Assembly (NCBI GenBank): GCA_014885115.2
Contig: WKLE02000493.1
Span: forward strand, 7,854-51,357
DNA from: Asterionellopsis glacialis
Lineage: Eukaryota; Bacillariophyta; Plagiogrammaphyceae; Rhaphoneidales; Asterionellopsidaceae
Reading direction: 5' to 3'
Length of the DNA: 43,504 nucleotides
The translations under genes were made by a program, and so were the position numbers. Shown piece after piece: positions 1 to 9,633 of this stretch. The notes below the pieces were generated by a model that was not told where the DNA came from, made no database searches, and was given only the letters and a program-made list of their open reading frames with translations. Within the stretch, counting starts at the first letter, position 1. Each line of letters starts with the position of its first letter.

Positions 1-1362
1 GAATTGGAAGACCAAATTATAGAAGAGTCCCGCCGTATTGACCGTCGCATGGAAATTTTAGAGGCGGCTCATTCGAGTCGTCTTTCTGTATTAGACACAG
101 CAGTCTTTGCTCTTCAGTTGTTGGCGTATGCCTTGACGGTTTGTCACTTTATTCATATTTGGTCTCTCCACGGACTTCAGTTTACATTGATTGACGGAGT
201 CCTTGCCTTACATCTGCACTCAGCTATTTCATCGGCTGGTAAGAAAATATCAGAACGACGGAATTTGAACCGTATCGCACGTGACTTGGATGGATTATTT
301 GATGATGCTACAGAATTAGAAATGAGAAAGGCTGCAGCTGCAGGAGATGTGTGTTGTATATGTTTAGGAACTATGTCAGCATCAAATGTAAAAAAGGTTG
401 GATGCGGACATTTGTATCATACACACTGTTTGCGCGAAGTTGTAGAACGAGCACGATCGATCGAGGCTGCACGATGCCCCCTTTGCCGAGCCTCTGTTGT
501 GGATGGAAGACAAGTTCCACCACCATCTACAGGACCTGGGCCAGTTGGTGGAAACAATACAAACGGAGGAGGAGAGAATGTCAATAATGCTGAACTTGCA
601 GCGGTTGTCGCTGCTGCTGCTGCCGAGGCTGCCAGACTTGATGGTGCCAATGCCGAGACACAAAATGCCAACGCCGACGGAGCACCAGCACAAGCGCAAC
701 AACAACGTCAAGCAGGTGGAGATGTACAACCTCCTGCTCCCCAGGAAGAGCGTGCTCTATTTCGAATATCGACAGAGGATATTCTTCCCGCATGGCTACC
801 TGTGCCTGCTTTTTCATTTGAAGTTTTGCGCCGTACATCAGAAGGACAAGAAGGCTTGGAACCTCCTGTAATGCCGCAAAATGCAAATGATACCAATAAT
901 GCTAACGCTGGACAACAACCGCAGGGACAAGCAGAGGGTGCTGGTGCAACGGACCGGAATGTGGAAAATGTAAATAATAATAATGGTGATGCTCAACCGC
1001 CTGCTAGGGAAGAACAGCAACAATCGTTCGTGCGACGGTTGCTCGTTCTGGCTGGTGCTATTCCAATGTCACCGGAGGAAGAAGCGCGTGCATTAGAACA
1101 GTTGGTGGATATGTTTCCTCAATACGAACGTGCAGATTTATTACGGGAACTCCGCGATAGAGGGTCGGCAGAAGCTGTCGTTGATGTTGTTATTTTGGGG
1201 CTATTTTCAGGAGTTGCACGGCAAGGAGCTGTCGCCCCCGGCTTTGGAGAAGCACAGGACAATGATGCTGCTGCTCCGGAAAATGACGCCGATGAATATG
1301 ATGAAATGAATGAGAATATTGCTTTCTTGGATCGTGATGCTCAGGAACCGCAAGACGGGTGA
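1..1362 (+). CDS. gp78/AMFR-like membrane RING-H2 E3 ubiquitin ligase with CUE domain (5' partial)
   Basis: The reading frame is open from the first base, so the gene begins before the window; 453 residues are visible. Residues about 30-76 (counted from base 4) are hydrophobic and look like the last one or two membrane segments. A RING-H2 finger follows at about 117-161: C-x2-C, then CGHLYH-x2-C, and finally CPLC. A long Ala/Asn/Gln-rich linker separates it from a CUE-type ubiquitin-binding domain at about 362-404, with MFPQ at 370 and a closing ILGLFSG. Membrane segments, then RING, then CUE is the layout of gp78/AMFR and Cue1-Hrd1-type enzymes, which ubiquitinate misfolded ER proteins for degradation (ERAD). 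The family is known; the ER role here is inferred. I saw no intron in the visible part. The stop is TGA at 1360. Confidence 0.82.
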   Translation, partial: ELEDQIIEESRRIDRRMEILEAAHSSRLSVLDTAVFALQLLAYALTVCHFIHIWSLHGLQFTLIDGVLALHLHSAISSAGKKISERRNLNRIARDLDGLFDDATELEMRKAAAAGDVCCICLGTMSASNVKKVGCGHLYHTHCLREVVERARSIEAARCPLCRASVVDGRQVPPPSTGPGPVGGNNTNGGGENVNNAELAAVVAAAAAEAARLDGANAETQNANADGAPAQAQQQRQAGGDVQPPAPQEERALFRISTEDILPAWLPVPAFSFEVLRRTSEGQEGLEPPVMPQNANDTNNANAGQQPQGQAEGAGATDRNVENVNNNNGDAQPPAREEQQQSFVRRLLVLAGAIPMSPEEEARALEQLVDMFPQYERADLLRELRDRGSAEAVVDVVILGLFSGVARQGAVAPGFGEAQDNDAAAPENDADEYDEMNENIAFLDRDAQEPQDG

Positions 1363-1802
1363 GGACGATAATGTTCACCAGGACGAATGAGATATCAATA
1401 GAGCTATCGAACAGAATTAGAATGATACCCGCGCGAAAAAAATGTTTTATGTAAATAATAAATATTTGAATCTTTATAGTAGAGCTTTTGTTGTACTGTT
1501 TATGTTCTCTCATTTCTATTTTTTCCACAAAAACAGGAGGCGTGAAGGTACTAAATAGTGCTCTCTCTAGGGAGAAACGAACACAGTAAAATCATGTAAT
1601 TGTTAGAGAGATCTTCTTCTTGTTGTTTATAAATGCACCAGCAACTGCTAAAAGAATCACTGTTAGCGTTTCATTGGGAGGTAATATCAAATAAAACATC
1701 ATATTACTAGTACTGTTATGAATTTTGTCGGTAATTGTAACAGCACCCTTTAAATACAAACCAAGGCATGCGTTCTTATCTTCAGTATATAGTGATTGTA
1801 TT
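1363..1802. other. Convergent intergenic spacer
   Basis: This AT-rich spacer lies between the 3' ends of the RING-CUE gene and the PARP gene, so it should hold both 3' UTRs and polyadenylation sites. I see no coding frame, tRNA or clear repeat in it. Confidence 0.6.
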
Positions 1803-4548
1803 TTACAACTCGACTGTCACTACATAACGAAGGCGTACTTGTGCCTCATCATACACAAGGTACTCATCATGATAAAATGAACTAGAAACCCCTGAATCAC
1901 CTCCAGAAGATTTGGGGATATCTACATTTTTCCCGTCGATTTTCAACGAAGTCCAAGACTTAGGGGTTGTAGTACCTGTATTGGAAAAATGATATTTCTT
2001 GTGAGATTCTGATATGTGATCATAGTCTAAAAGTGCTTTTTACCAAACAATTTCAAACTTACCGATGGCATGAACCGAGTCGGAACCTGTAGGTGCTTTC
2101 TTGAGGCTAGAGGCAAAGGTTCCATCGCTTGTAATCTTGAATTGGTTTCCAAGCGCACTTTCACACAAAAACATGCAGGCTTTTGAGCCATAACTGCTTG
2201 TATACCAGGCACTTTTTTCTTGCATAGAAGCGAGATAGATACCGGATCCCACCCTACCACTGCTATGAGGCATAATGCGAAGTCCAGAGGTGATAATTGG
2301 AGCTACTACAGCAATGTTTGTACCATGCCAGAGAAGTTTCCTGTTCTGCAAGGAATCAAATTTTTGAAAACGTTCCTTCTCTCCATTTCGATTAACCTGC
2401 CAGACATCAACGAGTTTAGCATTGGATCCAGATCCCTTGGTGTTTTTAAAATACTGTAGGATTTTTTGGTACTCAGCCGTTTTTTCACCAATTAGTGTCA
2501 AGTCGGCACATAAGGATTCATAGTGAGAATCAACAGGAGAAGGAACAAGTTTTTTTGCACTTGCCGTCTTTTCTTTTTCAACATTGCGAACCATTTCATT
2601 TGTAGAGAACATGTCGAGCAAGATATTTGTCCTGTACAAAAAACATTTGGGAAGGATTGAAATTCGAATTAGGATATTACGTTTCGAGAAGGTCCAATAA
2701 ATTTGTCATACTTTTGACTTACATATCATATCTTTCCTGAAGTCGATCGTTCGAATCAATTACTGGTGGCCGAGCGCGACCGAAAGAGTGTGGAATAGCC
2801 GTGTAAAAACGAGAAGACAACTCATTATACGAATCACGGACATTTCCACCATTCAACTTGTCTTCGATTTCATTGAGAATGGAGACACCAGTCTGTATCT
2901 GTTGCTCAGAAGGAACTCCAAGAGGGAGCCTTTTTAAATCCAAGTTGAAAGATGTCAATGCATCATCTCTCATCTCCTTTGAAAACAGGAGCTCAACGAG
3001 TTCTTTTGTTTTGGGATCAAGAATGGATGGAAGGTACTCAACGTCTTCAACATCTATATCCATTTTATCGGAGTCGCCATCCATATCCACGTCATTGTCA
3101 ATCTGAATCCAGGTATACTTATTCTTCTTTGGCACAAAATTAGTAAAGGGTCCCCATTCATTCCCAGTTTTGCTGGTGAATTTTGCTTCAAAGACCTTAA
3201 ATGCAGCATCTTTGGTAGAAAAAGGTCCCTTCAAGCTTTTCGCACTCGCCTTTGGATGTTCTCCCACACGTCCCCATTTCATCCAAACATAAAATTCAGT
3301 AGAATCTGACTTCTCAAGAAGTTGAAGACGATAGTACTTGTTATTGTTATTGCATCCTGTAATATTGCATTGATTGAGAACAACATCAGCCCATTCATTT
3401 TCATTGTCCTTTGCTACAACGAAAGCAGAAGTCAGAGTTGTATTGTAGAAAAGACAAATGTCTGTGTCAACAGGAGGGGTCTTGTTGTCCTCTACAGAAA
3501 CACTTTTAGTACTGGATGTAGGAGTCACTATGTTTTGGGATTTGACAGGAGACAATGTTGGGGTGACTGTGGCGGTAGTCCAAGCCGGAGTATGGAAGGT
3601 AGGGCTTTTGATAGGAGACGAGGAGGGAGTGACTGCGACAGAAAGTGAAGATTTCTTAGGAGTAGTGACGTTAGAAACAACAGTTCCAATAGGCTGCGGA
3701 GCCGAGTTGTCCATTACTTCCCCCAAAGGACAACGACGAATACGGCGAGAAGTATTGTTCGGATGCGTGACATTTGTCTGAATCATCTGAATCAGGTTGA
3801 CATCATAAGTCCACGCACCGCTATCAACAAAGCGATTTGTAAGTTGAGTGTTTAAAGCATGTTCTTGAAATAATCTTTCGGCTTGAACAGATCCTTCTAC
3901 GGAATAATCATACCATCCATTGGACTTGCCATCAACACCATCATCAACCCAATACTGCCACTTAGCACCATTGAATCCACCTTGTTTTGCATTAAAGTTC
4001 TGCTGAATGAATCGATACTTATTACCAACTGTAGGATTCGTCCTATTTTCCCATTCAAGACCAGTTTTCTGTTCAAACTTCTTTTCAAAGCATAGAACTG
4101 CATCTTCCTGTTTATCAAAACGCTGTTCCAAAGCTTGACCCGATGTGCCAGTGCGACCCCAACGGGTGTAGACTACATAGGAACCATCTTCACCTTCAAT
4201 AAGCTGAAGAATAAAGAATTTATCCATATTCTTAGCAGGGTCAACAAGGACAAGCATGACATCAGAGGGTTCATTGTCAAGAACACTGATGGTTCCACTG
4301 ATGTTTGCTTCGGGGTCAACGACACCTGTTAGGACTGTTGCTGGTGCGTTGATTTTAAGTTTGAGACCTGTTTTACGCTTCTTGGACTTGGGTTCGGGAG
4401 ATGTATTCTTACTAGAATATTTCACATTCTTCTTTTTGGGAGTTTGAGGAGGGATTGAAGACGAATCTGGAGCAGCTGCTGCTGCGTTCGCGATACGAGC
4501 ACTTCGACGAACAGGCATCTTCGTGTTGCGGGACTTGTTAGAAACCAT
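1803..4548 (-). CDS. PARP: Poly(ADP-ribose) polymerase with WGR-WWE-WGR-PARP architecture
   Basis: Three exons read as 4548-2723, 2631-2063 and 1975-1803 (introns 91 and 87 nt, GTAAGT donors and CAG acceptors), giving 855 residues. The frame runs further up to 4821, but MVSNK at 4548, just before the basic MPVRRSARIA stretch, is the likelier start. In order come a Lys-rich nuclear signal (about 38-66), WGR domain 1 (about 95-185, TRWGRTG), a WWE-like domain (about 192-272, WQYW...WYDY...RRIRR), a Ser/Thr/Pro linker, WGR domain 2 (about 364-482, MKWGRVG), the helical regulatory domain (about 505-620) and the ART catalytic domain. The H-Y-E triad is complete: H711 (LLWHGTN), Y741 (GSGIYLA) and E836 (DEYLVYD). 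It should transfer ADP-ribose from NAD+ in DNA-damage signalling like PARP1-3. It has no zinc fingers or BRCT domain. Two WGR domains flanking a WWE are unusual. Confidence 0.9.
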
Positions 4549-5274
4549 TTTTTCACTTTTGGAAAGGAAATTGAAATTTTGAAAATTTGCTAGTTTTGTT
4601 AACTGTTGATGATTTTTTTGTGAGAAGAAGTTTAGGTTTTCTTTTGGATTTGTTTTCGCTGTCGGAGGGAGGTTTTTATTTCTTTCAAAACATGCCTCCG
4701 ACATGACCGTTTCAGTCCCACTTCCGCTTGATTTTTTTTTCTCAAACTTGCCGCCGAAAACCTTCCTTCTGTGCGCATGTTTTGCGCAAGAACCCGAGTT
4801 TTGCAGTCGCTGCGCTTGCACAAGGACCTCTATGTTCTGATCTACAAAATTCCAAAATTCTCAATGCGTACGAGACGTGCGCATCCGAATTTTTTGGCGC
4901 GCCACCAACAGAATACAGAAAATGATGATGTGTCAGACGAAAGAGAGACCCAGCTCGATCTCGCATGCGGCAAAGAGACGCGGCAGGCTGTTTCGGTTTT
5001 GTTTGTTTTCTGATTGGACTGCGGTTGCAGAAAGAGCTCCAAGAAGATACAAACTACACACAGAATCCACATCTCGCAGCATCGAGCACTGATACGGTTT
5101 TGTCATTAGAATAACTTGCTTCGTCGGGTTGCCCATTCGACTTCGACGTCTTGCGTCTCGAAACTGATTTTGCGGCTTTTGCTTCTCTCTGTTATACGGT
5201 AGCTTCAAGTACCTTGTATTAACAAACGTGACCTCTTCAAGTTTAAGTTAGCTTATCAGTTGGATTAAGAGCAA
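4549..5274. promoter_or_regulatory. Divergent promoter between PARP and the SAP-domain gene, with an E2F-like site
   Basis: This 726-nt region separates two outward-facing genes. It contains the 12-mer TTTTGGCGCGCC at 4892-4903, matching the E2F/DP consensus TTTSSCGC with a self-complementary GGCGCGCC core. The site is about 345 nt from the PARP start and about 370 nt from the SAP gene start. An in-frame extension of the PARP frame (to 4821) lies here and is treated as untranslated. I see no canonical TATA box. The E2F assignment rests on motif resemblance only. Confidence 0.45.
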
Positions 5275-6195
5275 ATGACTCACTGTCGTCTATCAAGTAG
5301 GGCCAACAAGTTGTTGCTTCTCAAACTCGCCTGTTTAGGTCTTTTTTTACAGCCTTCGTGCAGTTTCGCATTCCAAACTTTACCTCGAGCTTCTTTGGTG
5401 TCCCAAGTACGGCAACTGCACCTTTCTTCAAGAGATGACAACAATATTATTTCTCAAGATATATCGGCTTTAGAAAAAGAAGTATGGTCTTCCACACAGG
5501 CTCGGCTAGATATGCAACGAGTCTCTAGTTTATTAGATGACGATTTCGTTAAACCAGGAGAAGATCCTTATTCTCCCTTCAAGGTGGCATTATCAGCTGG
5601 TGGTGTTTCGTCGCTGTTGTCTTTTGCCTTGTTTCACAACTTGGGATTTTCCGGCTTGGTGTTGATCTCAGTTTTCTTTATTGCAAATGGAGATCCCCTT
5701 GAGGAAGATAGTGTTGCTGGTGCTTTGGCTAGAGTTGTGGGTCGTGCAACTCTTGAGTCAGTTGAAGCTTCGCAACCGAAGGTACGAGCAGTGGCAAGAG
5801 CAGCAGTCCGAGGAGATGAACAATATATTGAGCTCAAAGCCAAGCTGGACGAACTTGAAGAAGAAAATAAAAGTCTTCGGTTATGGAAAGAAAGACGAAT
5901 TTTAGTTGACGCCAATTTAAATAAGTTCCCTTTCGACGAGCTAAAGGACAGAGCGAGATCAGCTGGGCTCATGGTTGGTGGTACAAAGGCTCAATTGTTG
6001 ATGCGTCTTGTGGAGGCCAATGAAATCAAACTTAGCGACATCTCCTACAATAATCAAAACGCTTACAGTGCAAGTTTTGATCAGGGTGAGTTTCTGGAGA
6101 CAAACCCTCAAACATCGTTAGCAAACCAAAACGGTCCAAGTACAGGTCCAACCTCGTACCCACCAAATTTCTACCGCAACAATGGTATGCCGTAA
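5275..6195 (+). CDS. Plastid-targeted membrane protein with SAP domain
   Basis: This single-exon gene encodes 306 residues from ATG 5275 to TAA 6193. Residues 11-32 form a hydrophobic signal peptide ending in CSFA, with Phe33 directly after it. That is the ASAFAP-type motif which in diatoms marks import into the four-membrane plastid; a Ser/Arg-rich transit stretch follows. Residues about 104-136 are hydrophobic and could span a membrane once or twice. A charged coiled-coil-like stretch (183-208) leads to a SAP motif at about 217-251 (FDELKDRARSAGL, then GGTKAQLLMRLV). SAP motifs usually bind DNA or RNA, so a membrane-tethered nucleic-acid-binding role in the plastid, for example at the nucleoid, is my inference. 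No named orthologue is recognised. A decayed copy lies at 12418-12785. Confidence 0.8.
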   Translation: MTHCRLSSRANKLLLLKLACLGLFLQPSCSFAFQTLPRASLVSQVRQLHLSSRDDNNIISQDISALEKEVWSSTQARLDMQRVSSLLDDDFVKPGEDPYSPFKVALSAGGVSSLLSFALFHNLGFSGLVLISVFFIANGDPLEEDSVAGALARVVGRATLESVEASQPKVRAVARAAVRGDEQYIELKAKLDELEEENKSLRLWKERRILVDANLNKFPFDELKDRARSAGLMVGGTKAQLLMRLVEANEIKLSDISYNNQNAYSASFDQGEFLETNPQTSLANQNGPSTGPTSYPPNFYRNNGMP

Positions 6196-6661
6196 CATCA
6201 GGTAACTTCAAGGTCACAGGGCACCACCTTGAAAACACACGACTATCATGTTAGATAGTGATGCAGGTTTCCACCCGTGTATTTCGTGGAATAAATGTAG
6301 ATTTATTAATATAGATAAGGTCAAAATTTATTGATTACTCTCAATATTATTCCGTCAGACTTTTTCCATTCAGATTCAAGATAGTTTTACATTTAGTAGA
6401 GGAACTTTGAGACTTTCTTTCCATCCCAATGAATAATCGGCAAGAATCATATAGTTTTCTTCAAAAAATATAGTTCAATCAATACAGCAATTTCTCGCAG
6501 AGCTATTTCAATGCAAAATCAAACTGAGATCTTTTCACAAATTATTATGCGTAATCTTATGTTTGGAAGCGCAGAGATGGCCAGCTTCAAAATGTAGGCA
6601 TGAAGTAGATAGCAGCTACGAGCAGCGGAGACGAATACTTGTACTCTGAAGTTGTGAGTCG
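6196..6661. other. Convergent intergenic spacer
   Basis: This AT-rich DNA lies between the 3' ends of the SAP gene and the RING-H2 gene. I see no convincing coding frame or RNA gene. It presumably carries both 3' UTRs. Confidence 0.55.
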
Positions 6662-8250
6662 CTATGAGTTTTCCTCTACCAGTTCTTGGTCTTCTTTTTC
6701 GCTCTTAACGTCGTCTTGGGGAGATAATACAAAGTCCTGGCGACAGCAGGGGCACAGCATGGGAAAGTTTGTCGCTTCCTTGACGGGGTCCGTATCACGA
6801 TTAGTGTCATCATCTTCAACACGGCGTTTCTTCTTTCTACCTACAGCTAGTAGCCACTTTGTAATGCATTCTCCGTGAAAAACGTGATGGCACTCCTTAT
6901 TTGCAGCCCAAGTTACAGTCTCTCCTTCTTCAAATTCACAAAGACAAATGGCACACCCCGAAGGAACGTCCCTTTTGGACAATTCTACCTGAGTAGATGT
7001 ATTGAATGCTCCAGCAGCAGGCACAGAAATCACATTGTTCGTGTTTCCAAACTCGTCAACTGCGTCCGTTTCGGTAACGTCATTTTTGTCAATGATTGGT
7101 TCTTGAGACTGTAAGTTCTTGCCCGTCTCAATGTCTTCCACTACAGACTTGTTTTCGGTCAAGCTGCTTTCTCTATTTCTAAAGTCACTTTCACAGAGAG
7201 TCTATGAAATTTACAAAAATGAATTGATCAGAACTATTATGTATGGTATAGAGGAAATCATGCAGAATATCCCATTTAAAGGTATCCTTACCTTAGAGAA
7301 CTGGCTTATTTGATCCATCAGATAAATTTGACGGATTTCCTCTTGTCGTTCTCTAGATATCTCCTGTGTCCTGTTTTCTCTTTCTTCCCTCTCCTGCCTG
7401 TCGAAGAGAAAATAATTAGAAAAAAATGCGGATAGCGAGTAGACAAAGAAATTTATGAGTCTCGTAATGGGTAAAATTATATGGTTTGGATGCATAATCA
7501 TATATTTGATAGAAAACAGTTGGTCATAATTCAGAACAAGATGAGCATACATTGCCAGGAACCAGTACTGTACCTGGTATGACTACTATCAATTCGAGTG
7601 AAATTTTTTTGGTAATAACAGGTACAGTAGAGTATCTGGTTTACCAGGTACCTGGTACTCGTATACCTATATATATACCGTATACCAGGTACCTCCTGCT
7701 AAATAGGTGGTGTGCTTTAGGTGCGGAACGTGCCAACTAATACAGACGGTAAAAGAAGTAATAGACATAAAAACCGACGGTCTGCCTTCCTATCTCAGAT
7801 AATATTATGTGCTAGGGGTTCTACCGTAAGGACCTAGGACCCCTACTGGTTACTAGTACCAGGTACCGTACGTCTGAGGTTGAAAGATGCGAATATGATG
7901 TCAAGAGGGCTTCTCTTCAAGACGACGACGTAAACCTCGCGACGTGTGAACCCAGCTCGATTTTTGGCGATGGGCATCAAGTTTTTGTAACGACAAAAAG
8001 CTTACCTTGCAGCTTCATACCGTTCTCGAGCTACGCGGTACCAAATAGACTCCTCCTCTTCGATCGGTTCCACATCCCATCGTGCTTGTTTAACGCGTCG
8101 CCAGCAAGTTTTCCGACGACTCGATGTAGCGCAGAAAGGAAGAAGTACAAAGAATGCAAGACCAATCAGCCAGATGGATATAAGTCCTCTTCCAGTGAGC
8201 CAACTCTCATCTGCACTGTCTGCATCATCTTCAGCCCATGACATTGACAT
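6662..8250 (-). CDS. Single-pass membrane RING-H2 finger protein (putative E3 ubiquitin ligase)
   Basis: Three exons read as 8250-8006, 7397-7292 and 7201-6662, with introns of 608 and 90 nt (GTAAGC/CAG and GTAAGG/TAG). The joins keep the frame exactly and give 296 residues. ATG 8250 opens MSMSWAEDD. A hydrophobic segment (GLISIWLIGLAFFVLLPF, about residues 22-40) precedes a basic stretch, a highly charged Arg/Glu helix (mostly exon 2), and a C-terminal RING-H2: CAICLCEF, then CHHVFHGEC, a lysine-rich insertion, and CPCC. Eight zinc ligands are present, although the spacing before CPCC is longer than usual because of the insertion (RKKKRRVEDDD). ATL-type plant RING proteins also combine an N-terminal membrane helix with RING-H2. 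An E3 ligase function is inferred and the substrate is unknown. The first intron is far longer than others in the window and is filled with GTACC-type palindromes. Confidence 0.75.
7550..7870. repeat. Cluster of GGTACC-type palindromes inside an intron
   Basis: The 608-nt first intron of the RING-H2 gene contains repeated CCAGGTACC/GGTACCTGG elements. They include the perfect 16-bp palindrome TACCAGGTACCTGGTA at 7642-7657, another ACCAGGTACC near 7858-7867, an alternating TATATATA stretch near 7670, and an inverted pair TAGGGGT...ACCCCTA around 7813-7836. Related GTACC-rich palindromes occur at about 20300-20350 and 43154-43169. This suggests a short dispersed inverted-repeat family. Confidence 0.6.
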
Positions 8251-9223
8251 GGCTGACAACGTAAATCCAGCAAAAGAGTCACTCTAGAGTAGAGTTTTCG
8301 AATTTTATGTCTATACAAGACAATTTTTATCTCGGAGGGAAAAGAACCTTTTCCTGTAAGTTTTGAAGAGAGAAACTCTGCACGTTGAGAATCTCCGTGA
8401 ATTCTCATCTATTCTCCTTCGCTGTATTTTTCCGGGTGATAATTCGTTTGTGGAATTTCAAAATTCAAATAGCTTCGGTGCTACCTATCTTTTAACAGTA
8501 TGTCCTAGTATGTTACGTAGAATTAGACGGATTTCTTCGTAATTCAGGATTCCATGTTAACGGAAACCGTTAATTTTATATCTTTTCTGCAATTCACCTT
8601 ACAAGTTACAAGGCCTGTACCAGGTAATAAGACCTACTTACTAACTACTTGCTAACGAAAAATGTATTTTCATTTTCTTCGGGAACCTACCTCCCTTTGC
8701 ATCTTATTGTATTTTCAATTTTTGGAATATAAAAATATCAAGAAGTTCGATTGATATGTTTCAGGACTATTTACAAATGAGATGTAAGTTCGACAGAAAA
8801 TAAGCGTTCTGCTTTCTTGCATGTTTGGAAATGTCGATTTCAGGCCGATCCAAGTTCCTAAAGTGCGAGTACTCTATCCGCCATACTTCCGGAAGTGCGT
8901 GAGGCCGCATGACACCGGCGAATCCATGGTCGCGATTATGGTCCAAATATGATGATTTGCATGATGTTGTGTCGAGGTATAGATACGAGTATTTACGTCT
9001 TAAATAGAAAAAGAACGGCGAAACGGTGCTGGGAAATGGTAAAAAGAAAAGTTTCTTTTTTACACACCACAAGGTGATATCTACCAGATTTATCTTCTTC
9101 TGGTGTTTCCTAACTCCCTGCTGTTTAGATTAAAATCCTGTCTACTCTGGTTGTCACGATTAGAATTCCCTTAAAACGAGCTATAAATGTTCCCAGTGGT
9201 AAAAAGATGGGAAATTTCCCTTT
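8251..9223. other. Gene-free spacer upstream of the RING-H2 gene
   Basis: The first part should hold the promoter and 5' UTR of the minus-strand RING-H2 gene. The rest is AT-rich with no convincing coding frame, tRNA or rRNA. A minus-strand open frame at 8767-9072 has no recognisable domain and is not called. Short GGTAAAAAG/GGGAAA strings near 9028-9048 and 9197-9214 match the reverse complement of the minisatellite that follows. Confidence 0.5.
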
Positions 9224-9360
9224 TTTTTTACCACCAGTACCATGTTTTCCCTTCTTTTTTACCACCAGCACCATGTTTTCCCTTCTTTTTTACCACCGGT
9301 ACCATTCTTCCCTTCTTCTTTACCACCTGTACTATTCTTCCCTTCTTTTTTACCTAGTAC
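9224..9360. repeat. 31-bp minisatellite, about 4.4 copies
   Basis: Imperfect tandem units run at 9224-9254 (31 nt), 9255-9285 (31), 9286-9315 (30), 9316-9345 (30) and a partial unit at 9346-9360. Each unit consists of TTTTTTACCACC, a variable GTACC-like part, and TTCCCTTC. The units differ by a few substitutions and a 1-nt deletion. There are no spacers, so this is a tandem repeat and not a CRISPR array. Confidence 0.85.
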
Positions 9361-9633
9361 TGCCGGTCAGTACAGGTACTCAAATCACAATGACAATCAT
9401 AGAGGATAAATACTAACTCCAGTATTGCATGCAACTCCAGTCCTGTAAAAATTATCCACCACCAGTCATACATAATAGCATTTTTTTAGCAATATAACAA
9501 ATCCCATGGGAATCCCAGTTGAGTCTTGTCTGCTTCTTGGACCAGATTTTGACTCCCACAGAAAACACAACCTAACCATGAACCTGTAAAAAAAACCTGA
9601 ACATGTAAAAGAAAATCAACTTGATTTTATAAA

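Noticed and set aside
4549..4821. N-terminal extension of PARP to the upstream start at 4821
   Set aside because: The extra 91 residues lack domain features, the sequence looks like 5' leader, and the basic MVSNK/MPVRR start fits a nuclear PARP better. It cannot be excluded without transcript data.
8767..9072. Minus-strand open frame of 101 codons
   Set aside because: No recognised domain, low-complexity start, no splice or promoter support, and it lies in a repeat-rich spacer.
9224..9360. CRISPR-like array
   Set aside because: The units abut without unique spacers and vary by substitution, and the host is eukaryotic; it is a minisatellite.
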